Shown: piece by piece, positions 8,166 to 14,190 of the stretch
Layout of the letters: each line of letters opens with the position of its first letter
Numbering within the stretch: the stretch's first letter is position 1
Source: Deltaproteobacteria bacterium RBG_16_54_11
GTDB taxonomy: Bacteria > Desulfobacterota > B13-G15 > RBG-16-54-18
Reading direction: 5' to 3'
Assembly: GCA_001797905.1 (NCBI GenBank)
Contig: MGQS01000010.1
Span: forward strand, 7,548-22,598
Length of the DNA: 15,051 nt
The notes under the pieces: model-generated
What the model was told of the DNA's origin: nothing
The model's database searches: none
The model's input: only the letters and a program-made list of their open reading frames with translations
Program-made: the position numbers and the translations under genes

Positions 8166-9632
8166 ATGGAGCTCTTTCAAGTTCAGGTTACAATGACAGA
8201 CCTTCTGGTGATCGCCCCGGAGTTGGCGCTGACGGGCTTCGCCTTGGTGATCTTGCTCATGAGCGCCTTTGCCCGCCCGGAGCGGAGGGGATTCCTCGGC
8301 TACACGGCCCTGCTCGGCGTCGTAGCGGCCATGGTCTCCCTGTACTGGGGGATCGGGGTGGAGGCGAGCGCCTTCGGCGGCATGGTGAGGATCGATCCCC
8401 TCTCCTTCTTCTTCAAGGCGATGATATTGCTCATCTGCCTGCTGATCGTCTTGGTCTCCCTGGGCTATGCCAAGCGGGAGGGGATAGGGTTCGGCGAATA
8501 TTATGTCTTGATCTTGTTCGCCGCCGTGGGGATGATGTTGATGGCCTCCGGGGTCAACCTCCTGATCATCTTTCTGGGGCTGGAGGTTATGTCCATTTCT
8601 ATTTATATCTTGGCCGGCATCATGCGGGATGATACGAGATCGGTGGAGGCGGCCTTTAAGTACTTTTTGCTGGGGGCCTTTGCCTCGGCTTTTCTGTTGT
8701 ATGGTATCGCCCTGATCTACGCTTCCACCGGCACCCTCGATCTTGCCGGAATCGGACGGGTTCTCGCCGAACAATCGTGGATCAGCGGCCGCCCCATCCT
8801 CATCACCGGAGTCGCGCTGCTCACGGTGGGATTCGGCTTTAAGCTCGCCCTGGTCCCCTTTCACATGTGGACGCCCGACGTCTATGAGGGGGCCCCCACC
8901 TCCATCACCGCCTTTATGGCCACGGGGGTCAAGGCCGCGGGGTTCGCTGCCTTTGTCAGGGTCTTCTTCTATGCCCTGCCGTCTTTGCAGGCCCACTGGA
9001 CGCAGATCATGTGGATCTTGGCGGTGGCCACGATGACGGTGGGGAATATCATCGCCCTTTCCCAAAGCAATATCAAGAGAATGCTCGCCTACTCCAGCAT
9101 TGCCCATGCAGGCTACATCCTGGTAGCCTTTGTGGCCGGCAACGAACTGGGCATATCGGGCATCCTCTTCTACCTCCTGGCCTATGTCTTTATGAACATC
9201 GGGGCCTTTACGGTGGTGATCCTGCTGGGGAAGAAGGGGGAGGAGAATACCCTGATCGGCGATTACGCGGGTATCGGCTATCACCACCCCCTCTTGGCCC
9301 TCGCCATGGCCGTCTTCATGTTCTCCCTGGCCGGGGTGCCCCCCACGGCCGGTTTCATGGCCAAATTCTATGTCTTCAGCGCGGCGGTGAAGGCCGACTA
9401 CTACTGGCTGGCCGTCATCGGGGTCTTGAACAGCGCCGTCGCCGCCTATTACTACCTGAGGGTGCTGATCTACATGTACTTCCGGGAGCCGGAGCGGGAG
9501 CAGGCTATCGGTGGCTTCTCACCCGCTGCCGTCCTGGCCATCATTATATCGGTTTGGGGGGTGTTGCAGATGGGGATCTTGCCTTCGGCATTTCTGGCCC
9601 TGGCCCGGCAATCCATCCAGTTCCTGTTGTGA
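8166..9632 (+). CDS. nuoN: NuoN, complex I antiporter-like proton channel subunit
   Basis: NuoN (ND2) is the proximal antiporter-like subunit, next to NuoK. The 488-residue length is typical. Channel residues are visible: E140 in FLGLEVMSISIYI, K226 in GFKLALVPFHMWTPDVYEGA, K256 in ATGVKAAGF and K400 in TAGFMAKFYVF, with the family motif YSSIAHAGY at about 309-317. A strong AGGAGGG Shine-Dalgarno overlaps the nuoM stop. It is the last nuo gene: the next gene on this strand is an unrelated RNA-binding protein 154 bases on. I saw no convincing hairpin-plus-T-run terminator after it. Confidence 0.97.
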   Translation: MELFQVQVTMTDLLVIAPELALTGFALVILLMSAFARPERRGFLGYTALLGVVAAMVSLYWGIGVEASAFGGMVRIDPLSFFFKAMILLICLLIVLVSLGYAKREGIGFGEYYVLILFAAVGMMLMASGVNLLIIFLGLEVMSISIYILAGIMRDDTRSVEAAFKYFLLGAFASAFLLYGIALIYASTGTLDLAGIGRVLAEQSWISGRPILITGVALLTVGFGFKLALVPFHMWTPDVYEGAPTSITAFMATGVKAAGFAAFVRVFFYALPSLQAHWTQIMWILAVATMTVGNIIALSQSNIKRMLAYSSIAHAGYILVAFVAGNELGISGILFYLLAYVFMNIGAFTVVILLGKKGEENTLIGDYAGIGYHHPLLALAMAVFMFSLAGVPPTAGFMAKFYVFSAAVKADYYWLAVIGVLNSAVAAYYYLRVLIYMYFREPEREQAIGGFSPAAVLAIIISVWGVLQMGILPSAFLALARQSIQFLL

Positions 9633-9702
9633 GCCGGGGATCCTCCACCTACCTTCCCTTCCTATCATGAGGAAAAACCGTTACAGAGCTATTTCCATCT
9701 CG

Positions 9703-9732
9703 TTGACAGAAGAGCGAAGAGTGGAGTAGTCT
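9703..9732 (+). promoter_or_regulatory. Candidate sigma70-type promoter for the RRM gene
   Basis: A perfect -35 hexamer TTGACA (9703-9708) is followed after 18 bases by TAGTCT (9727-9732), a weak -10 with three of six matches. TATACC at 9732-9737 is too far for a normal spacer. The position, about 55 bases before the start codon of the RRM gene and after the end of the nuo operon, is suitable. The -10 is poor, so this rests mainly on the -35 and on location. Confidence 0.4.
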
Positions 9733-9742
9733 ATACCGTATG

Positions 9743-9753
9743 GATAGGCGATA
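9743..9753 (+). repeat. Left arm of 11-base inverted repeat flanking the RRM gene
   Basis: GATAGGCGATA here is the exact reverse complement of TATCGCCTATC at 10123-10133. The arm lies between the candidate promoter and the ribosome site, so it would be in the 5' untranslated part of the RRM mRNA. It could pair with the region after the stop codon. Confidence 0.6.
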
Positions 9754-9786
9754 AAAAATCAACCATTCACGAAAAAGGAGGGGACA

Positions 9787-10095
9787 GTGAACATCTACGT
9801 GGGCAATTTGTCGTCGGACATCACTGAGGAAGATGTGCGGGGGGCTTTTGAGCCTTTTGGGCAGGTTGAATCCGCTAAGATCATTAAGGACAAGTACAGC
9901 GGAGAATCGAGAGGATTCGGGTTCGTGGAGATGCCCTCGGCGGATGAAGCCAAAGCCGCCATCACCGGCCTTAATGGCAAGGAATTAAAGGGAAAGACGC
10001 TGAACGTCAATGAGGCGCGTCCTCGCACGGAAAGACCTCGCGGTGGAGGAGGTGGAGGAGGTGGAGGAGGCAGGGGCCGGGGCAACCGTTTCTAA
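9787..10095 (+). CDS. Small glycine-rich RRM RNA-binding protein
   Basis: This is a single RNA-recognition-motif protein of the bacterial type related to cyanobacterial Rbp proteins and eukaryotic glycine-rich RNA-binding proteins. It binds RNA, and several relatives are cold- or stress-induced. Of its 102 residues, 1-80 form the RRM, with RNP-2 IYVGNL at 3-8 and RNP-1 RGFGFVEM at about 42-49. The three aromatic positions used for stacking on RNA bases are Tyr4, Phe44 and Phe46. A basic linker PRTERPR leads to a run of ten glycines and an Arg-Gly tail ending GRGRGNRF, a low-complexity RNA-contacting tail. The start is GTG with AGGAGGGG close upstream (9776-9783). It sits alone between two operons with its own likely promoter and has no visible functional link to either. 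Confidence 0.93.
   Translation: MNIYVGNLSSDITEEDVRGAFEPFGQVESAKIIKDKYSGESRGFGFVEMPSADEAKAAITGLNGKELKGKTLNVNEARPRTERPRGGGGGGGGGGRGRGNRF
10042..10068 (+). repeat. Three tandem copies of a 9-base Gly-coding unit
   Basis: GGTGGAGGA is repeated three times perfectly, encoding nine consecutive glycines in the tail of the RRM protein. The exact identity at the DNA level, including the GGT/GGA alternation, points to unit duplication by slippage rather than selection on glycine alone. Copy number could vary between strains without shifting the frame. Confidence 0.85.
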
Positions 10096-10122
10096 CCTTA
10101 GGCACCAAGATACACTACAAAA

Positions 10123-10133
10123 TATCGCCTATC
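10123..10133 (+). repeat. Right arm of 11-base inverted repeat flanking the RRM gene
   Basis: TATCGCCTATC is the exact reverse complement of 9743-9753. It begins 27 bases after the RRM stop codon. Just downstream are two copies of GCTGAAGC (10134-10141 and 10149-10156) and a short perfect hairpin AAGCG-TCA-CGCTT (10153-10165). The hairpin has no T-run, so it is not a standard intrinsic terminator. Confidence 0.6.
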
Positions 10134-10192
10134 GCTGAAGCTGACAGTGCTGAAGCGTCACGCTTGTTGCGCTAAGGCTGAGCTCTGGTGTT

Positions 10193-10549
10193 ATGCAGTT
10201 CTGGGAGGTCAAAGGCATATTAGAGGCTGAAGTGTTGTGGGAGCCTGTCGATCTTCAACTCGAGATCGAGATCGCTCAGGCCGCGGATCTGATGAGCGAT
10301 GTCTTGAGCCAAAGCATGGGCGGGGAACTCCTGCTTACGGGTTTGGTCAACTCCCAGGTGATCAGGACGGCGGAGATGGTCGATATCAAGGCCATCGCCT
10401 TCGTCCATGGCAAGAGGCCTGATGAGAAAACCATCGAATTGGCCAGGATAAAAGGCATTCCCTTATTGACCACGAGGCTCTTTCTTTTTGAGGCCTGCGC
10501 CAGGCTGGCCATGAGAGGGCTGACCGGGAGCTCGGGGACCATCTGGTGA
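10193..10549 (+). CDS. DRTGG-domain protein (first copy)
   Basis: A 118-residue single-domain protein of the DRTGG family, a small alpha/beta domain named from a motif near CBS domains and in phosphotransacetylase N-termini. Its molecular function is not established, and ligand binding is often suggested. The family pattern is seen: a short N-terminal helix, the segment AADLMSDVLSQS (about 35-46), LLLTGLVNSQVIRTAEMVDI in the middle, and the conserved ending FVHGKRPDEKTIELARIKGI before PLLTT. No Cys cluster or membrane segment is seen. The ATG fits the family length, but its ribosome site is weak, and no in-frame start lies upstream before a stop. It opens a compact gene set ending in Hnd-type subunits, and families like this recur beside NADH-linked [FeFe]-hydrogenases. 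It is distantly similar to the second DRTGG gene at 12349. Confidence 0.85.
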   Translation: MQFWEVKGILEAEVLWEPVDLQLEIEIAQAADLMSDVLSQSMGGELLLTGLVNSQVIRTAEMVDIKAIAFVHGKRPDEKTIELARIKGIPLLTTRLFLFEACARLAMRGLTGSSGTIW

Positions 10550-10559
10550 GTACGTGTTG

Positions 10560-11000
10560 ATGCAGGGAAAGGCGCTGGAGTGGGCATATGAGATAGAGGG
10601 GAAGGACTTCAGGAACGCGGGGAAGGTCTCGAGCAAGGTTAAGGAGATCTTGAAGGAACTCGGGTTCGATCCTGCATTCGTGAGGGGGGTGGCCATCGCC
10701 TCCTATGAGGCGGAGATGAATGTGGTCTGCCATGCGGAGAAGGGGACGTTGCACTTCGCCATCCTTCCGGAGGCGCTGAAAATCGTGGTAGAGGACCAGG
10801 GGCCCGGCATACCCGATATCGCATTGGCCATGCAGGAGGGATACTCCACCGCCCCTGCCGAGATCAGGGAGATGGGATTCGGGGCGGGGATGGGGCTGCC
10901 CAACATGAAGAAGAACACCGATGAATTGAACATCGCCTCCACGGTGGGCAAGGGGACGGTGGTGGAGATGGTCATCAGGCCCCCCCTCCCCAGAGAATGA
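10560..11000 (+). CDS. RsbW-like anti-sigma-factor-type ATPase (HATPase_c)
   Basis: A 146-residue Bergerat-fold ATP-binding protein of the anti-sigma regulatory factor / serine kinase group (RsbW, SpoIIAB-like). The N box is EAEMNVVCHA with Asn54, the G1 box is VEDQGPGIPD (Asp79), the G2 box is GFGAGMGLPNMKK (about 106-118), and GKGTVVEM closes the fold. The AMQEGYSTAPAEIREMGFG stretch (90-108) is the ATP lid. There is no dimerisation/His domain, so it is not a sensor histidine kinase. No STAS antagonist or sigma factor gene is next to it, so the RsbW partner-switch role is not supported by context. GTG 10554 and TTG 10557 are also in frame; ATG was preferred. The stop overlaps the next start as ATGA, implying translational coupling. 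Confidence 0.88.
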   Translation: MQGKALEWAYEIEGKDFRNAGKVSSKVKEILKELGFDPAFVRGVAIASYEAEMNVVCHAEKGTLHFAILPEALKIVVEDQGPGIPDIALAMQEGYSTAPAEIREMGFGAGMGLPNMKKNTDELNIASTVGKGTVVEMVIRPPLPRE

Positions 11001-12352
11001 TCAGGATGAAGCGATCGTATGGGATCATTACCATCGATGAGGACAAATGCCAAGGATGCGTCAACTGTATTATGTCCTGCCGCACCGAGGCCGTCAGGAT
11101 ATTCGAGGGCAAGGCCCGGATCGTCGCCGCTCGATGCATCTACTGCGGCAAGTGCTTTCGCGATTGCCCGGAAAATGCCATTACCTCCCGGACCCATGGC
11201 CTGGCTGATCTAAAAGATTTTAAATACACCATTTGCATTCCGAGCTCCACCATCTATGCCCAATTCCCCGGGGAGGGCGCGCCCAACAGGATCCTCTGCG
11301 CCCTCAAGTCCCTCGGTTTTGACTACGTCTATGAGGAGGCGATCGGAGCGGAGGTGGCGAGTATCGCCACCCAGGAGTACCTCAAGGCGTATCAAGGTCC
11401 TTATCCCCTCATCTCTTCCCTCTGCCCGGCCATCATCAGGTTGATCCAGATCAGGTTTCCCCATTTCGTCGATCAGATCAACCCCATTGATCTCCCGGCG
11501 GAGATCGCGGCCAAGGATATCAGAAAGGCGAAGGCTCGGGAGCTGGGGATCAAGGAAGAAGAGTTGGGCATCTTCTATCTGGTACCGTGCCCGGCCACGA
11601 TGGTGGCGATCACGAAGACGGAGACCAAGGAGCGATCGAATATAGATAGGGTGATCTCTATCGCAGACATCTATGGGCAGTTGCTGGCGGCCTTGCGGGA
11701 GGTGAGGAAAGAGGAGAATCTGCAGCAGGCGAGCGGGGCCGGGATCGGATGGGCGGTCAAGGGGGGTGAGATCAGGGAGCTGGAGCGGCAACAATCCCTG
11801 CGGGGCGACAAGGAGAGCATTGTGGTGGACGGGATCAAGAACGCCATCAATGTCCTCGATGAGATAGAGAACGGCAAGCTGCGCAACGTCGAATTCATCG
11901 AGGCCAGGGCCTGTCCCGAGGGGTGCGTGGGCGGGGCCCTGACAGTGGCTGACCGTTATGTGTCCAGGGGAAGGATCAGGAAGCTGATGCTCAGTAATGA
12001 GAAGGCATCGGCGGTAACCCGGGCAGAGGTGGTGAAACGCTTCAAAAAGGGGTACTACTTCTTCGAGAAGGGGTTGAAGCCGCGGCCCTTTGCCGGCCGC
12101 CTGGATGCCGATCCGCTCAAGGCCGTGGAGAAGATGAAGGTGCGGGATGAGATCCACGCCTCCCTCCCCGGTCTGGATTGCGGGGCCTGCGGCGCCCCCA
12201 ACTGCCGCGCCTTTGCCGATGACGTGGTGCAGGGGAGGGCGGAGGTAACCGACTGTATCTTTAAGTGGCGGGAAGGGGTCAAGGACCTGGCCCGAGAGGT
12301 CATGCAGTTGGCGGAGAAACGCCCCCATTCCCTGCCCAAGAGGGGGAGATGA
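10997..12352 (+). CDS. [FeFe]-hydrogenase-like Fe-S protein lacking key H-cluster residues
   Basis: A 451-residue protein with two N-terminal [4Fe-4S] ferredoxin motifs (C18, C21, C24, C28 and C47, C50, C53, C57), an iron-hydrogenase large-subunit domain (about 75-330), and a C-terminal Fe-S domain with C395, C398, C403, C420. In the hydrogenase domain, the four cysteines that hold the cubane are present: C143 (SSLCPA), C198 (VPCPAT), C306 and C310 (ARACPEGC). However, the proton-transfer Cys of the TSCCP motif is Leu142, the Lys of the PCxxK motif is Thr201, and the Met of the third motif is Arg304. It therefore probably holds a cubane but may not hold or use the diiron site, so an electron-transfer or sensing role is inferred. 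Similar proteins sit beside bifurcating hydrogenase genes. The start overlaps the preceding stop; ATG 11006 is an alternative. Confidence 0.88.
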   Translation: MIRMKRSYGIITIDEDKCQGCVNCIMSCRTEAVRIFEGKARIVAARCIYCGKCFRDCPENAITSRTHGLADLKDFKYTICIPSSTIYAQFPGEGAPNRILCALKSLGFDYVYEEAIGAEVASIATQEYLKAYQGPYPLISSLCPAIIRLIQIRFPHFVDQINPIDLPAEIAAKDIRKAKARELGIKEEELGIFYLVPCPATMVAITKTETKERSNIDRVISIADIYGQLLAALREVRKEENLQQASGAGIGWAVKGGEIRELERQQSLRGDKESIVVDGIKNAINVLDEIENGKLRNVEFIEARACPEGCVGGALTVADRYVSRGRIRKLMLSNEKASAVTRAEVVKRFKKGYYFFEKGLKPRPFAGRLDADPLKAVEKMKVRDEIHASLPGLDCGACGAPNCRAFADDVVQGRAEVTDCIFKWREGVKDLAREVMQLAEKRPHSLPKRGR

Positions 12353-12693
12353 AGCTTACAGAGCTTATAAGGGAACTCGCCTTGACTGTCCGGTCAGCCG
12401 ACAAGGGGCTCGACAGAGAGGTGAAAGGGGGATACGCGAGCGATCTGCTCAGCGATGTCATGGCTCATAGCAAGGAGGGGGATATCTGGGTGACTATCCA
12501 GGGACATCCGAATGTCGTGGCCGTAGCGACGCTGCGTGATTTGGCGGGGATCATCCTGGCCAATGGCCGGCAGCCCGATGCTGAGACGGTACAGCGGGCC
12601 GAGGAGGAAGGGGTTCCTATCCTGTGTACCCCCCTGCCGACCTACGAAATCGTGGGCAGACTCTATCGCCTGGGTATCCATGGCCAAGATTGA
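12349..12693 (+). CDS. DRTGG-domain protein (second copy)
   Basis: A 114-residue DRTGG-family protein. The start was set at 12349, where ATGA overlaps the stop of the hydrogenase-like gene behind a purine-rich AGAGGGGGAG. The longer frame from 12265 would extend 84 bases into that gene with residues foreign to the family. Seen in the protein: MKLTELIRELALTV, then GGYASDLLSDVMAHSKEGD (about 28-46), WVTIQGHPNVVAVATL, and the ending LANGRQPDAETVQRAEEEGV followed by PILCT. It shares the SDLLSDVM/ADLMSDVL and GRQPD/GKRPD landmarks with the gene at 10193, so the two are paralogues, but most other positions differ. Its function is unknown. Having two different copies in one operon suggests a heteromer or two binding specificities. 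Confidence 0.87.
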   Translation: MKLTELIRELALTVRSADKGLDREVKGGYASDLLSDVMAHSKEGDIWVTIQGHPNVVAVATLRDLAGIILANGRQPDAETVQRAEEEGVPILCTPLPTYEIVGRLYRLGIHGQD

Positions 12694-13415
12694 TGGCGAG
12701 GGTTTATGCCTCAGATCTCCATATCCACACCTGTCTTTCGCCCTGTGCGGAGGTCGAGATGTCACCGGGCAACATCGCGCGCACGGCAATGGAGGCAGCG
12801 CTGGATATCATCGCGGTGACAGATCACAATTCGGGCAAGAATGCGCGGGCGGTCATCGAGGCGGCCGCTGATCTTCCGCTCACCGTCATCCCAGGGATGG
12901 AGGTCCAGAGCAGGGAGGAGGTCCACCTCCTCTCTCTCTTTGGAAGCCTTAAGGCCCTTGAGGAGTGGGATGCCTATATCTACCCATACCTCCCCGAGGT
13001 GCGCAACGACCCTGAAATCTTCGGCCATCAACCGATTGTTGATAAGGAGGGGTATGTTCTGCGTTTTGAAGAGCGATTATTGATCAGCTCCCTCGACCTC
13101 TCCCTGGAGGAGATCGTGAAGGGTGTCAGGGATCGGGAAGGAATCTGTATCCCCGCCCATGTGGACAGGGAGGCCTTCAGCATCATCCATCAACTGGGGT
13201 ATATCCCCCCGGGCCTGCCCATAGCAGCCGTGGAGATCGCCGGCGGGCAGGGCGAGGCGCCGGAGGGTTATGAGGTGGTGATTGCCTCTGACGCCCATGC
13301 GCTGCGTGCAATCGGGCAGAGGAGGACCCTCTTCCTGCTGGAGGCCCCTACGCTTGAGGAGATCCACCAAGGGCTTCGGGGTGAGGGAGGCCGCCGGGTA
13401 AAGGGATTCGCGTAG
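12693..13415 (+). CDS. PHP-domain metal-dependent phosphoesterase-like protein
   Basis: A 240-residue polymerase-and-histidinol-phosphatase (PHP) fold protein. The metal-binding set is seen in order: H10 and H12 in DLHIHTCLSPC, D44 and H45 in VTDHN, E70 in PGMEVQS, H78 in EEVHLLSLF, H156 in IPAHVDRE, and D200 with H202 in ASDAHAL. This is a complete trinuclear-type ligand set, so hydrolysis of a phosphate ester is likely, though the substrate is unknown. Relatives include RNase AM-type and histidinol-phosphatase-type enzymes, and nothing specific to those is seen. The start ATG overlaps the previous stop in TGATG and gives the normal beginning ARVYASDLHIHT. An in-frame start at 12624 would overlap the DRTGG gene by 70 bases. 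Its place in this module suggests it hydrolyses a signalling nucleotide or cofactor intermediate, which is inference only. Confidence 0.88.
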   Translation: MARVYASDLHIHTCLSPCAEVEMSPGNIARTAMEAALDIIAVTDHNSGKNARAVIEAAADLPLTVIPGMEVQSREEVHLLSLFGSLKALEEWDAYIYPYLPEVRNDPEIFGHQPIVDKEGYVLRFEERLLISSLDLSLEEIVKGVRDREGICIPAHVDREAFSIIHQLGYIPPGLPIAAVEIAGGQGEAPEGYEVVIASDAHALRAIGQRRTLFLLEAPTLEEIHQGLRGEGGRRVKGFA

Positions 13416-13421
13416 TTTTGT

Positions 13422-13970
13422 ATGCAGGACCTCTCCTTGCATATACTCGATATCGTGGAGAACTCCGTCGCCTCAAAGGCCTCGCAGGTGGCGATACGTA
13501 TTACCGAGGACCTGGAAAAGGAGTGGATGACCTTGGAGATTGAGGATAATGGGGCGGGGATTTCCCCGGATCTCGTGGAGCGGGTGGTCGATCCCTTTTT
13601 TACCACCCGCTCCACCCGCAGGGTCGGCCTCGGGTTGTCCCTGCTGCAACAGGCAGCCCGGGCGTGCGAGGGGGATCTTAAGGTCCGATCCAGGCAGGGG
13701 AAGGGGACCCTGGTGCGGGCGACCTTCCGCTATCACCATATAGATTGCAAACCCTTGGGGGATATCGCCAGCACCCTGGTGGCCCTCATCGTGGGGAATC
13801 CCTCTATGGACTTTCGGTATGTGCACAGCAAAGGGGATAAGGCCTTTTGCTTAGATACCGTGGAGATCAAGCGGGAGTTGGAGGATGTCCCCATAGATCA
13901 TCCCAAGGTGGTTCAGCTTATCAGGGATGAGACAAGAAGGGGGCTGGAGGAACTGGGTTACCATTTTTAA
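13422..13970 (+). CDS. Histidine-kinase-type ATPase domain protein without His domain
   Basis: A 182-residue protein made of a HATPase_c domain plus a C-terminal extension. The N box is LHILDIVENSVA (N14), the G1 box is IEDNGAGIS (D42, G44, G46), the F box is DPFFTTR (57-63), the G2 box is RVGLGL (67-72), and GKGT is at 93-96. It begins at the N box, so no sensor region, transmembrane segment or phosphoacceptor-His (DHp) domain is present. It therefore cannot autophosphorylate as a normal histidine kinase. Residues 105-182 form an unassigned tail with GDIASTLVALIVGNP and a helical, charged end, which I do not recognise as a known domain. It follows the PHP gene by 6 bases with a poor ribosome site. 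It is more likely an ATP-driven conformational partner than a signalling kinase, which is inference. Confidence 0.87.
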   Translation: MQDLSLHILDIVENSVASKASQVAIRITEDLEKEWMTLEIEDNGAGISPDLVERVVDPFFTTRSTRRVGLGLSLLQQAARACEGDLKVRSRQGKGTLVRATFRYHHIDCKPLGDIASTLVALIVGNPSMDFRYVHSKGDKAFCLDTVEIKRELEDVPIDHPKVVQLIRDETRRGLEELGYHF

Positions 13971-14012
13971 GAGCGGCAGTGGCGCGAAAAATTATGATAT
14001 CCCCTTCCACTT

Positions 14013-14039
14013 ATTGTACCTTGATTTTGTCGTACCAAT
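14013..14039. promoter_or_regulatory. Imperfect dyad, possible operator
   Basis: ATTGTAC (14013-14019) and GTACCAAT (14032-14039) form an inverted repeat with one extra C and a 12-base centre. It overlaps the candidate -35 element, a position that suits a repressor or redox regulator. I cannot match it to a known regulator box; it is not the Rex consensus. Confidence 0.3.
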
Positions 14040-14049
14040 GGGATACATA
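14021..14049 (+). promoter_or_regulatory. Weak candidate promoter for the NuoE/HndA operon
   Basis: TTGATT (14021-14026), 17 bases, TACATA (14044-14049). The spacing is ideal but the hexamers match the consensus only partly (four and three of six). It lies in the only sizeable AT-rich patch of the 220-base intergenic region, with about 140 bases of leader before the next start codon. Confidence 0.3.
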
Positions 14050-14190
14050 GTATTTTTTTGTAAGGAGTTATAAGCAAATAAAGAGGGGCGGAAAAGAGCG
14101 GGGTCGGCCTCGTGTTGCGTTCACCGCGGACTCCTCGCCATCTCTGCTCAGTAGATTTCAAGCAGCATACTAAGTCGAAGGAGGAAGGCA

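Larger units (their letters stand above)
13971..14190. other. Intergenic region between the ATPase gene and the NuoE-type gene
   Basis: The longest gap in the window, 220 bases. The left part (to about 14080) is AT-rich, with the candidate promoter, a dyad and a seven-T run at 14053-14059 not preceded by a clear GC hairpin. The right part is GC-rich and contains GGGTCGGCCTCG (14100-14111), also found inside the preceding gene. No tRNA, CRISPR or convincing small ORF was seen. Confidence 0.6.

Noticed and set aside
8001..9287. 428-codon open frame on the - strand across nuoM/nuoN
   Set aside because: Same pattern of shadow composition, and it crosses two firmly identified genes.
10153..10165. 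Hairpin AAGCG-TCA-CGCTT as a terminator of the RRM gene
   Set aside because: The stem is only 5 bp and no T-run follows.
9633..10192. tRNA, CRISPR or transposon features in the gaps around the RRM gene
   Set aside because: I saw no cloverleaf, no regularly spaced repeats and no transposase; the 11-base arms alone do not define a mobile element.
12265..12348. Upstream start for the second DRTGG gene
   Set aside because: The extension reads the hydrogenase-like gene's codons in another frame; ATGA coupling at 12349 gives the family N-terminus.
12624..12692. Upstream start for the PHP gene
   Set aside because: The extra residues overlap the DRTGG gene, and the PHP fold starts right after ATG 12693.
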